From the NCBI GenBank assembly GCA_007896885.1, contig VOIU01000013.1:37973-101972 (forward strand): a stretch of 64,000 bases of DNA, written 5' to 3'. Positions within the stretch are counted from its first letter, which is position 1; the number at the start of each line of letters is the position of its first letter. Below are positions 15,387-24,090 of the stretch, one piece after another. Below the pieces are notes generated by a model. That model saw nothing but the letters and a program-made list of their open reading frames with translations. It did no database searches and was not told the DNA's origin. The DNA is from Bacteroidaceae bacterium HV4-6-C5C (lineage in GTDB: Bacteria > Bacteroidota > Bacteroidia > Bacteroidales > Bacteroidaceae). The position numbers were made by a program, and so were the translations under genes.

Positions 15387-16715
15387 ATGAAAGAGAAGAT
15401 TCTAGGACTTTCTTTGTGTCTGGCTCTTTTCGGAGGAAGTGCTTCAGCCGAAAACAATCCCGATGTAAAGCCTGACAACACGAACAAAACCGAGCAAAAA
15501 GTAGCGGAGGTTACAAAGCCCCGCTTGACTATAGGTGGCTATGGTGAGGCGGTTATGACGCGCAATTTTTATAGTGATAACTATTTGCGCTATACCAGTG
15601 CGGAGAATTACAAAAATGCCAAAAGTAATGGACGTTTTGATTTGCCTCATGTTGTTATCTTTCTTGGTTATGACTTTGGTAAGGGCTGGACTTTTTCCAG
15701 TGAGATAGAGTTTGAGCATGGTGGAACAGAAAGTGCCGTGGAGATGGAAGAAGAAGAAGGTGGAGAATATGAATCTGAAATAGAACGTGGAGGAGAAGTT
15801 GCTCTGGAGCAATTCTGGATTCAAAAATCATTTTGTCCACAGCTCAATTTAAAGATGGGACATATTATTGTGCCTATTGGTATGACCAACCAACATCACA
15901 TGCCAACGGAATTCTTTGGCGTATATCGCCCCGAAGGGGAAAATGCCATTATGCCGTGTACGTGGCATGAAACGGGAATCAGTCTTTGGGGACGTGCCGG
16001 TGATTGGCGCTATGAAGCGATGTTACTTCCCGGTTTGGACTCCGATCGCTTTGGTCGTCAGAATTGGATTAAGGGTGGGGCAGGAAGTCCTTATGAATTT
16101 AAAATAGCGAACTCTTATGCAGGTGCATTTCGTGTAGATAACTATTCCGTTCGCGGTCTTCGTATGGCTTTGAGTGGATATATTGGTAATTCATTTAGTA
16201 ATACGCTTAGTGTGAATGAATCTACCAATTATAAAGATGTGAAAGGTACCGTAATGATTGGTGCATTTGATTTTCATTACGATGCCCATAATTGGATTGT
16301 GAGGGGGAATGCCGATTACGGACATTTGACAGATTCCAAGAAAATCACCCAATATAACATGAGCATGCGCAATGATTCCCCTTCTCTCAAACAAGCGATT
16401 GCCTCGGATGCCATTGCTATAGGTGTGGAAGCTGGGTACAACATCTTTTCCCAATTCAATAAACTCAATGAAGACGGTAAGAAGCTTTATTTGTACGGCA
16501 GATATGATTACTATGATTCAATGTATAAGACTGATAAGGAAATATTAAAAGCAGATTGGTGTGGTCGTCAGCGTATTGCTGCAGGTGTAAATTATTGTCC
16601 CATGAAAGAAATTGTGATTAAGGGTGAGTACTCCATCGGTTTATTGAAAAGAGCATATAATAATGAACCTTCTATATCATTGGGAGTGGCTTATGCGGGG
16701 TTTTTCACAAAATAA
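15387..16715 (+). CDS. Outer-membrane porin-like beta-barrel protein of an iron-related operon
   Basis: 442 residues with a cleavable signal peptide (LGLSLCLALFGGSASA). The mature chain is rich in alternating aromatic and polar strands and ends in a Phe-containing strand (LGVAYAGFFTK), as expected for a beta-barrel. RLTIGGYGEAVMTRNFY and LNLKMGHIIVPIGMTNQHH are reminiscent of OprO/P-type porins. An acidic stretch EMEEEEGGEYESE near residue 115 and His-rich NQHHMPTEFF could bind cations. The gene is followed 38 nt later by an imelysin gene and then a di-heme protein, and diverges from flavodoxin. I infer a role in uptake of iron or another metal. Substrate specificity cannot be read from sequence. 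Confidence 0.8.
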   Translation: MKEKILGLSLCLALFGGSASAENNPDVKPDNTNKTEQKVAEVTKPRLTIGGYGEAVMTRNFYSDNYLRYTSAENYKNAKSNGRFDLPHVVIFLGYDFGKGWTFSSEIEFEHGGTESAVEMEEEEGGEYESEIERGGEVALEQFWIQKSFCPQLNLKMGHIIVPIGMTNQHHMPTEFFGVYRPEGENAIMPCTWHETGISLWGRAGDWRYEAMLLPGLDSDRFGRQNWIKGGAGSPYEFKIANSYAGAFRVDNYSVRGLRMALSGYIGNSFSNTLSVNESTNYKDVKGTVMIGAFDFHYDAHNWIVRGNADYGHLTDSKKITQYNMSMRNDSPSLKQAIASDAIAIGVEAGYNIFSQFNKLNEDGKKLYLYGRYDYYDSMYKTDKEILKADWCGRQRIAAGVNYCPMKEIVIKGEYSIGLLKRAYNNEPSISLGVAYAGFFTK

Positions 16716-16753
16716 AACAGATTAATTTTTTTCTAACTATAAAAAATAAAGAA

Positions 16754-17950
16754 ATGAGAAAGTTTTTCAGATTTCCATTGTATTTGGCAATGGGTGTTCT
16801 ATTGGCTGCAAGTGTGATGGCTTGTAGCGACGACAATGACGATGATGGTTCTGATGCCGTAAGAGAGGCTGGATTGAAAGCCGCTGTTTCGCCTTATGTG
16901 AATAACACGGTTATTGGTACTTATACCAAAATGGCTGATGCATCAATTGAATTATATGAAAAGTGCGTGGCAATAAAAAATGCTTTTAACCAGAATACGT
17001 TAACGTCGACTATGATTGTAGATGCTGGGAAGTCATGGAATAATGCCCGTCAATATTGGGAGCTGAGTGAAGCTTTTCTTTTTGGACCGGCAGGGGATAG
17101 TGGTGCGGGTATTGATGGACATATTGATACTTGGCCTGTAGCGAAAGTGACAGTGACTGCCATATTAAACAATGCAGATTTGATGAAAGCTATTCAAGAG
17201 AAAGGAGCTGTCGGTTTACCTGCTGAAGAGGGAGTACTGGGTTTTCATGCTACGGAAGCTTTGTTATTTCAATTAGATGCTACTGAAACTAAGTCAGAGC
17301 CTCACAGTACTCAGTATACATCTAATGAGTTAATTTATCTTGTTGCTATAGCTGAAGACTTAATGAATCAATGTGTTTTATTGGAAGCTTATTGGGCTGG
17401 ATCTGATAAAATAACGGTTGCTAAACAAACTATTTTGAATAAGGCCGGTTTGACATTCAAATCAGGATTAGCGAATTATGGGTCTAGGATGATAAACCCA
17501 GGTGTGAATGATCAGACATATAAAAATTATTTAGGCGTTGCCCAAGATATAATTCAAGGCTGCATTGATATTGCAGACGAGGTGGGCAATCAAAAAATAG
17601 GCAGACCTGTAAACGGTTCTTCGGAAGATGATAAAAATTACATAGAATCTCCTTATAGTTTGAACTCTATTGTAGACTTTACCGATAATATAATCAGCAT
17701 TAAAAACTCTTACGAAGGCATTAACTCTGGTGATGCTTCGATAAGTGATTATATCAAATCGGTTGATCCTACACTGGATGCAAAGGTGAAAGCCAGTATT
17801 CAGGCGGCAATAGATATAATAGGAAAAATCCCGGAACCTTTTGCTAAAAATGCTTCCACAAATGCTGATGCAAAAAAAGCCGTAACGGTGGTTGGTACGG
17901 ATTTGGTGAAGACTTTAGAAGAAGTGGCTCAAGCTTTATCTAAATATTGA
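16754..17950 (+). CDS. Imelysin-family lipoprotein (iron-regulated, ICMP-like)
   Basis: 398 residues. The N-terminus MRKFFRFPLYLAMGVLLAAS ends in a lipobox with Cys at about residue 24 (VMACSDD), followed by an acidic linker typical of surface-directed Bacteroidetes lipoproteins. The signature GFHATEALLF contains the GxHxxE metal-site motif of imelysins (peptidase M75 family), and the second half repeats the helical-bundle pattern. Imelysins such as IrpA and the EfeO component are linked to iron uptake, though proteolysis is doubtful for many members. The gene lies between the porin and the di-heme protein and is probably in the same transcript. I infer periplasmic-side iron capture at the outer membrane. 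Confidence 0.9.
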   Translation: MRKFFRFPLYLAMGVLLAASVMACSDDNDDDGSDAVREAGLKAAVSPYVNNTVIGTYTKMADASIELYEKCVAIKNAFNQNTLTSTMIVDAGKSWNNARQYWELSEAFLFGPAGDSGAGIDGHIDTWPVAKVTVTAILNNADLMKAIQEKGAVGLPAEEGVLGFHATEALLFQLDATETKSEPHSTQYTSNELIYLVAIAEDLMNQCVLLEAYWAGSDKITVAKQTILNKAGLTFKSGLANYGSRMINPGVNDQTYKNYLGVAQDIIQGCIDIADEVGNQKIGRPVNGSSEDDKNYIESPYSLNSIVDFTDNIISIKNSYEGINSGDASISDYIKSVDPTLDAKVKASIQAAIDIIGKIPEPFAKNASTNADAKKAVTVVGTDLVKTLEEVAQALSKY

Positions 17951-18036
17951 TTTTAATAATCAGCCTTAAAGGCGGGTGTACCCTTAAAGTATGCCCGCTT
18001 ATTGGCGTTTTTAATTTAACTAATATTGTTTAATAT

Positions 18037-19665
18037 ATGAAGAGCTTTTATTATTTGTTGGGATTCCTTTCTCTGGGTATAATGTCTTGTAGTGATGAGG
18101 ATACGAAGAAGGATGATGGGAAAACAGAGGAACTTCCTGAATGGTATTATACCGGTGGTGAACTTGGTACGGCATATTTAACGACTTATAACGCTTATGA
18201 GCAACCTACTCCCGCTGTGGAAAATGCCGGATTGTATCAGGCGTTTAAGAATGGTGAACAATTGTTTGAAAAGCCATTCGTATCCAATATGGAAGGTGTG
18301 CGTAAAGGATTAGGTCCCGCTTATGTCCGTAGCTCGTGTATTCATTGTCATCCCGGGTATGGGCATGGCAAACGTATTCCTTCCGGAACATTCAATACGA
18401 ACGAAATAGGAAATGGATGCCTGCTTGTGGTTTATACGCCTGATGATAACAATTATGTCTCTTGGCTGGCAGGTATGCCGCAATCTCATACAGTTGCCCC
18501 CTTTAAAGCACCACTTGATGAGAGTAAGATTACGGTGGCATGGAAAGACTATACGGATCAATGGGGAAATAAGTTCCCTGATGGAGAGAGTTATTCATTG
18601 CAATATCCTGAGGTCACGCTTCCTAAAGAGGCTGTCTATGTGTATAATCAAGGCTATCAAATACCTAAAGATTATGAGGTGCGTCTTGAATCGACTATTG
18701 GCATATATGGAGCAGGATTATTGGATGCCATTACTGACGAGGATATAAAGGCTCAATACGCTAAGGAAGAGAAGGCTGGCGCTTCAATTAATCCTGCTAT
18801 TTTTAAAAATGGAGAATGGGTGAAACAATATGCCAATTCTCTTCAAGGTAATGGAGAAAAGCACCCTTTACGCTATACTTATGCGTTGAGTCGCGGTCCG
18901 TTGCTTGATGGTCCCGGTTCCAATGCGATGTGGAATATCACAAATGTAACCCGTAACAACAGGAAGTATCACTATTTGGATGCAGCCGGCACTTATGCAG
19001 AATATTCGTCGAAAGACCCTGAGGTTCAGGCCGGATTTCCCGACTATATAGCTAAGGTTGATCCTAAAAAAGAACATCCCGAGTGGTGGACAGGCAGCAT
19101 GGCGGATAATATCAAAAGCTATCTGACTTCTAAAACTTTGCCGACGGAAATGAGTGATGATGATTTTGTTGATTTTATGGTATGGCATAGAGGCTTGGCA
19201 GTTCCTGCCGCCCGTAATGTGGATGATGAGGAAGTGCTGAAAGGTAAGGAGCTGTTTGAACAGATTGGTTGTACGCGCTGTCATCGCCCTACCTGGACAA
19301 CCGGTAGTGATAATTTTACTGATCCGAATTTGTTCTTTTCTAATGGTGACAGCCGTTTGCCACGATATCCCAACCAAAAGATATGGCCTTATACCGATAT
19401 GGTGCAGCACCAACTTCACATGGCGAATGATATCCGCGGGGGATGGTGTCGCACAACTCCGTTATGGGGCCGTGGGCTGCATCAGAAATGTACCGGTTCG
19501 GCTACTTCCGATCGTTTACACGACTGTCGCGCACGTACTGTGGTTGAGGCTATAATGTGGCATGCCACGTCTGAACAGAGTGCCGCCTACAATGTCGTAA
19601 GTAAATTCCGTACTTTATCTAAAGCGGATCGTAATGCTATTGTTAAATTCATTGATTCTATCTAA
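18037..19665 (+). CDS. Di-heme CxxCH lipoprotein (di-heme oxidoreductase/DUF1111-like)
   Basis: 542 residues. A lipoprotein signal (LLGFLSLGIMSCSDE) gives Cys at about residue 18. Two heme c motifs are visible: CIHCH at about residue 101 and CTRCH at about residue 412. That spacing and the surrounding text (GLGPAYVRSSC, and KELFEQIGCTRCHRPTW) match putative di-heme oxidoreductases, often called thiol oxidoreductase or DUF1111 proteins. They are distant relatives of MauG and bacterial cytochrome c peroxidases. The gene follows imelysin and precedes a ResB-CcsA protein that would attach its hemes, so maturation and use are encoded together. A ferric reductase or oxidase role at the cell surface is plausible. 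The electron partner is unknown. Confidence 0.9.
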   Translation: MKSFYYLLGFLSLGIMSCSDEDTKKDDGKTEELPEWYYTGGELGTAYLTTYNAYEQPTPAVENAGLYQAFKNGEQLFEKPFVSNMEGVRKGLGPAYVRSSCIHCHPGYGHGKRIPSGTFNTNEIGNGCLLVVYTPDDNNYVSWLAGMPQSHTVAPFKAPLDESKITVAWKDYTDQWGNKFPDGESYSLQYPEVTLPKEAVYVYNQGYQIPKDYEVRLESTIGIYGAGLLDAITDEDIKAQYAKEEKAGASINPAIFKNGEWVKQYANSLQGNGEKHPLRYTYALSRGPLLDGPGSNAMWNITNVTRNNRKYHYLDAAGTYAEYSSKDPEVQAGFPDYIAKVDPKKEHPEWWTGSMADNIKSYLTSKTLPTEMSDDDFVDFMVWHRGLAVPAARNVDDEEVLKGKELFEQIGCTRCHRPTWTTGSDNFTDPNLFFSNGDSRLPRYPNQKIWPYTDMVQHQLHMANDIRGGWCRTTPLWGRGLHQKCTGSATSDRLHDCRARTVVEAIMWHATSEQSAAYNVVSKFRTLSKADRNAIVKFIDSI

Positions 19666-19794
19666 TAGAATTGTATTTTTGTGGCTGTAACATTGTAATT
19701 GCATCGTTGTCATTCCGAATATTCCGGTCGGGTATTGGGAATGGCAATGCTGCCTTTTGCAAATATTGATAAATAGTATATCTTAGAAATAATT

Positions 19795-22098
19795 ATGGGA
19801 ATCAGTGTGAAACCTGCTTTGTTGAAATATCTTTCTTTTGGAGCTGTTGCTTTTCTTGTTTTGATAATGGGCGTGGCTACGGTACTCGAAAAACTGTACG
19901 ATACTTCTTTTGTCTCCAAATTCATATATGGTTCTCCTTATTTTATTGCGCTATGGGGTATTTGTGCCTTGGCGGGATTATGCTATTTGATTGCTCAGAA
20001 ACGGCATAAACATTTAGTTGCATTTATGCTGCACTTATCTTTTGTACTTATTTTGCTTGGAGCTTTAGTCACTCATATTGCCGGTCGGCAAGGACGGATT
20101 CATCTGCGTCAGGATGAAGGTCACGAAACGACTTATGTGACTGACGATATGAAAACGGAAGTGCTTCCATTTGAAGTTTCCCTGAAGAACTTTAAGTTAG
20201 AGTATTATCCGGGAACATTTGCCCCGATGGATTTCGTGAGTACAATTCTTATTCGCGATGGAGAAGTAGAAGAAGAAGGTGTGGTAGCAATGAATCATAT
20301 CTACACATACCGCCATTATCGGTTTTATCAATCTCAATATGATATGGACGGTAAAGGAGCTACTCTCTTCATCGCACACGATCCGTACGGCATTGCTATC
20401 ACTTATTCCGGATATGCTTTGTTGTTGGTTTCGATAATCCTCTTCATGTTACAGAAAGACAGCCGTTTCCGTCAGTTACTACGCCATCCTTTATTACAGC
20501 GTAGTGGAGTGATCTGTTTTCTGTTGCTCATGGCTTTTCCTACGATAAAGGCCGGGGAAATACCTCGGGCTTTGCCTAAAGATGTAGCCACGAAGTTTTG
20601 CGATCTTTATATTTATTATAATGATAGAATTTGCCCCATACAGACTCTCGCCAAAGATTTCACCATAAAATTGTGTGGACATTCTACTTACAAGGGACTT
20701 TCTTCGGAACAGGTTCTGTCAGGATGGCTCTTTTATTATGATGAGTGGAAAGAAGAGCCGGTGATTAGAATAAAGAATAAGGAAGTACAGCATTTATTGG
20801 GAATAAAAGGTTCTTATGCACGGTTGACTGATTTTGCCGATGTGAATGGCTATAAGATTGAAATAGGTCTTCAATCAGGTTCAGTTGGCGATATGAGGGC
20901 ACTTGAAGAGGCAAATGAAAAGTTTAATCTTATAAGTATGGTGTCTACGGGTAGCTTATTGAAGATATATCCGTATTCCTCTCCATCACAGCCTGTTGAA
21001 TGGTACTCTCTTGCAGATGAGTTACCTCGTGATCTTCCGGCCGATTTAGCAATGTTTATCCATAACAGTATGGGGTATGTGGCTGAGATGGTTGCTAAAA
21101 AGGATTATGCGCAAGTATCCGTTTTACTTGATAAAATAAAGAAGTTCCAACAGAAGGAGGCTGCCGGTGTGTTACCGTCGGAAAGTAGATTCACTGCCGA
21201 AAAATTTTATAACGTAATGGATTATACTAAGCCGGTTGCCATGGGATGTGTGCTACTGGGTTTGGTGAGTTTCGTGTTGTATTGCCGGCGAAATTTTTAT
21301 GGAAAGCGGGATGACTGTAAAACTTTAGACAATGATAATGTGACTTCTAAGCCATCTAAGCATTCTGACACTGATAAGTATTGGTTATGGTTCGGCATTC
21401 TTTGTAAGGCGCTGATGATAATCTTGTTTGCCTATTTGTTTATCTTGATCGGTTTACGCGGTTACGTTGGTAATCACCTTCCTTTATCCAATGGCTTTGA
21501 AACGATGCAGTTTATGGCTTGGTGCACGCTGCTATTTACTTTTATATTACAACGGAAGTTTCAGATGATGCTGCCTTTCGGTTTTCTAGTCTGCGGGCTG
21601 GCATTAATGGTCTCCATGTTTGGAGAGTCTAACCCGCAAATCACCCAGTTGATGCCTGTCTTGCAATCACCTTTGCTCTCGGTTCATGTAGTGGTAATTA
21701 TGCTGGCTTATTCACTGTTGGCATTTATAATGCTCAACGGAGTGACGGCGGTTATCTTGCATTATTCCAGCCGTGACTGCCGCCTTGAGATAGAACGCCT
21801 TCTGGTTATTAGCCAGATCTTGCTCTATCCGGCAGTATTTTTGCTAACGATTGGCATTTTCATCGGTGCAATTTGGGCTAATGTCTCATGGGGACGTTAT
21901 TGGGGATGGGATCCGAAGGAAGTCTGGGCGCTCATCACAATGTTGGTATACGCTTTGGCACTACATCCCGATTCATTACCTTGGTTCCGCCGCCCGATGT
22001 TTTTCCATCTGTTCTCCATTGCAGCTTTCTTTTTAGTCTTGATTACTTACTTTGGAGTGAATTTTCTTTTAGGCGGCATGCACAGTTACGCAGGATAA
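19795..22098 (+). CDS. ccsA: Cytochrome c biogenesis protein, ResB-CcsA fusion
   Basis: 767 residues. The N-terminal third has ResB-like membrane segments (LIMGVATVLEKLYDT, AFMLHLSFVLILLGALVTH) and a periplasmic domain. The C-terminal third is CcsA, with the heme-handling WWD-type motif WGRYWGWDPKEVWALI at about residue 700 and histidines in nearby helices. Such fusions form the system II cytochrome c synthase, which exports heme and joins it to CxxCH proteins. The gene lies 129 nt after the di-heme lipoprotein and probably matures it. The gap holds no terminator that I recognise, so one operon from 15387 to 22098 is likely. Confidence 0.9.
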   Translation: MGISVKPALLKYLSFGAVAFLVLIMGVATVLEKLYDTSFVSKFIYGSPYFIALWGICALAGLCYLIAQKRHKHLVAFMLHLSFVLILLGALVTHIAGRQGRIHLRQDEGHETTYVTDDMKTEVLPFEVSLKNFKLEYYPGTFAPMDFVSTILIRDGEVEEEGVVAMNHIYTYRHYRFYQSQYDMDGKGATLFIAHDPYGIAITYSGYALLLVSIILFMLQKDSRFRQLLRHPLLQRSGVICFLLLMAFPTIKAGEIPRALPKDVATKFCDLYIYYNDRICPIQTLAKDFTIKLCGHSTYKGLSSEQVLSGWLFYYDEWKEEPVIRIKNKEVQHLLGIKGSYARLTDFADVNGYKIEIGLQSGSVGDMRALEEANEKFNLISMVSTGSLLKIYPYSSPSQPVEWYSLADELPRDLPADLAMFIHNSMGYVAEMVAKKDYAQVSVLLDKIKKFQQKEAAGVLPSESRFTAEKFYNVMDYTKPVAMGCVLLGLVSFVLYCRRNFYGKRDDCKTLDNDNVTSKPSKHSDTDKYWLWFGILCKALMIILFAYLFILIGLRGYVGNHLPLSNGFETMQFMAWCTLLFTFILQRKFQMMLPFGFLVCGLALMVSMFGESNPQITQLMPVLQSPLLSVHVVVIMLAYSLLAFIMLNGVTAVILHYSSRDCRLEIERLLVISQILLYPAVFLLTIGIFIGAIWANVSWGRYWGWDPKEVWALITMLVYALALHPDSLPWFRRPMFFHLFSIAAFFLVLITYFGVNFLLGGMHSYAG

Positions 22099-22107
22099 GA
22101 TCTTTTG

Positions 22108-22383
22108 TTACTTCCCGCTCCAACGTTTGAGTGTGGGAAAATATTTTCTCATTTCAATGATTGCTTCCTCTTTTGAATAAGAAGAGCCTGAGTCTTTATT
22201 GAATTCATCGACAAATTGAGCACAATGCTGGATCATTTCCTCCATGGTGTAATTTGAGGTATATTCCCCTTTTTGATAACAATAGTTGCAATATTCCTCA
22301 TTTTTACTACCATCGTGGTTTGTACCGAAATCTTGTTCGTTTTGTAGCGGCATACCGCAACTTTGACAATACTTTATTTCCAT
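22108..22383 (-). CDS. Small zinc-ribbon protein (PF12674 type)
   Basis: 91 residues. The Cys pairs CQSCG (residues 6-9) and CNYC (about 32-35) form a zinc ribbon of the kind called putative zinc ribbon domain in Pfam. A helical C-terminus follows (EEAIIEMRKYFPTL). The gene converges with ccsA, leaving only 9 nt between stops. Function is unknown; these small proteins are frequent near transporters and regulators. Confidence 0.85.
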   Translation of the reverse strand: MEIKYCQSCGMPLQNEQDFGTNHDGSKNEEYCNYCYQKGEYTSNYTMEEMIQHCAQFVDEFNKDSGSSYSKEEAIIEMRKYFPTLKRWSGK

Positions 22384-22436
22384 TTTTCTTCTATTTTATA
22401 GTGATATTATATAAGTATTTTAAATTGGGAAATGTC

Positions 22437-23357
22437 TTATTCCAGCATGTGCTCATCAACACCGAATTTCTCACCGACTTGCGATTTACCGGCGGGTTCT
22501 ACGTGCACAATGATGTCATAGACATCTTTTACGGAATCTTTGATACTTTTCTCTACAGCTTCAGCTATTTCGTGCCCTTGAATGACGGTGATATGGGGAT
22601 CAACTTCAATGTCCAATGCGATCATATATAGGTTACCGATCATACGGGATCTTACCCGGTGTGGATGACCTGCTCCGGGGACTTTTTGAACAGCATTAAA
22701 AATGGTATGGTATATTTCGATGTCTTTAACCCCATCCATCAAGCCGACGCTTGAGTCAAGAAATATTTTAATGGACGAGCGCAAAATGAACAGGCTGATG
22801 ATCAGACCGGTGATCGTATCAAGTACCGGCACTTTGAAAACGAATGTGAAGGTAAGTCCGACTAATACACCTGCTGAAATGATCACATCATTACGCATGT
22901 TTATGGCATTGGCTTTGAGTAGAGAACTATTTATTTTTTTCCCCTGACGGTATTGATAAGTTGCCAGTAATAATTTACCTATAATAGAGAATACCGTCAC
23001 ATAAATAGCGATGTTAGTAGGGAGTTCCTTCGTTTCAGTCGCAAAAAGACCTCGAAATGAAGAAATGAGCATTTGTAATCCGGCATAGAATATTATGATT
23101 GATAGGACTTTTGCTGCAATACCTTCAGCCTTCTCATAACCGAATGCATATTTCTTGCTTGGAGGACGATTTATTATTTTTGCAGTGAAGATCATGACGA
23201 TGGAGATCACTACATCTGTGGCTGAATCTATCCCATCACTAAGAACAGCAAAACTTCCGGCAGTGAATCCAATGGTAATTTTTGCTGCTGATAAAAGACT
23301 GTTCCCTATGGTACTTATCCATGATGCTCTGATCAACAGATTTTCATTTGACCCCAT
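22437..23357 (-). CDS. Cation diffusion facilitator (CDF) metal exporter
   Basis: About 306 residues, the usual CDF size, with six membrane segments and a cytoplasmic C-terminal domain (HPHRVRSRMIGNLYMIALDI in part, then EKSIKDSVKDVYDIIVHVEP). The transport site in helix 2 is DSATD (DxxxD). In helix 5, where Zn-type members have HxxxD, this one has NMRND (NxxxD). Loss of that His is seen in manganese-type CDFs, so Mn or Fe export is a possibility. A TTG at 23438 also opens the frame, but ATG at 23357 gives the normal length. It precedes the zinc ribbon gene on the same strand. Metal specificity is inferred from one residue. Confidence 0.85.
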   Translation of the reverse strand: MGSNENLLIRASWISTIGNSLLSAAKITIGFTAGSFAVLSDGIDSATDVVISIVMIFTAKIINRPPSKKYAFGYEKAEGIAAKVLSIIIFYAGLQMLISSFRGLFATETKELPTNIAIYVTVFSIIGKLLLATYQYRQGKKINSSLLKANAINMRNDVIISAGVLVGLTFTFVFKVPVLDTITGLIISLFILRSSIKIFLDSSVGLMDGVKDIEIYHTIFNAVQKVPGAGHPHRVRSRMIGNLYMIALDIEVDPHITVIQGHEIAEAVEKSIKDSVKDVYDIIVHVEPAGKSQVGEKFGVDEHMLE

Positions 23358-23530
23358 TCGTTCTTGTTTTAGTTTATCCAATTCCCTCCGATGTACTGTA
23401 TCGTTTATCTTTCTTGCAGATCTACTTCCTTGATACAAAAAACTTCTTGATCCCGGGTTGGCAAACTTATATAAAAATATTGGAATAAGCAGTCTTTTAC
23501 ACTAAAATGAAGAGGTTAATAATTATGTTT

Positions 23531-24001
23531 TTATACTGTTTGTTTCCAAAACCGGCTTGTAATATCAATCATTTCACGGTTAATAATTTTGTATAACCGC
23601 TGGTTGGTAAGCTCTGATTTCAAACCTCCTCGTGTTCCAATATAAGGACCTAGCTTGATATAGTTAAAAGAACTAATGTCGAAACCCGATGGTAAGTTTT
23701 GTTTTCCCGAATACCAACCTGTTTTGACCGGGGTGGGTTGACACTGCAAATATAATGCAAGTTGTTCCACTTCGAAAGGAGAGGCGTCGCCCCCCATAAA
23801 ACAAACACATGTGATTCCGCTTTTGTATTTTTGGAGCAGCATGGAGAGACTCTCAATCGTTAACGGTTCGCCTATATCTTCCATTAGATAGGGGCTATGA
23901 CATCCCTCGCACTTATTGGGGCAGTTGGAAATATTAATCGCCAGTGTTACTTCATCCGGGATTTCTTGGAAAACGATATCGTAGTCGGTGTATTTTAGCA
24001 T
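23531..24001 (-). CDS. nrdG: Anaerobic ribonucleotide reductase activating enzyme
   Basis: 156 residues from ATG at 24001 (MLKYTDYDIVFQEIPDEV). The radical-SAM cluster motif is CPNKCEGC at about residues 25-32, followed by HSPYL, as in NrdG. CFMGGDASPFE corresponds to the GGD/E SAM-binding segment. It generates the glycyl radical on NrdD using SAM and a 4Fe-4S cluster. It follows nrdD by 89 nt on the same strand and so is probably under the same cobalamin riboswitch. Confidence 0.93.
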   Translation of the reverse strand: MLKYTDYDIVFQEIPDEVTLAINISNCPNKCEGCHSPYLMEDIGEPLTIESLSMLLQKYKSGITCVCFMGGDASPFEVEQLALYLQCQPTPVKTGWYSGKQNLPSGFDISSFNYIKLGPYIGTRGGLKSELTNQRLYKIINREMIDITSRFWKQTV

Positions 24002-24090
24002 AGTCTTTGTTCTGTAATTTTGTAATTTGCCTGTATTCCCTTTCCTGTGAAGAGGGAATACAGGTAATTTTTGTGGCAATCTAATGCTCG

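Noticed and set aside
18868..19419. Minus-strand open frame of 183 codons
   Set aside because: It is antisense to the di-heme lipoprotein, whose CxxCH motifs are certain.
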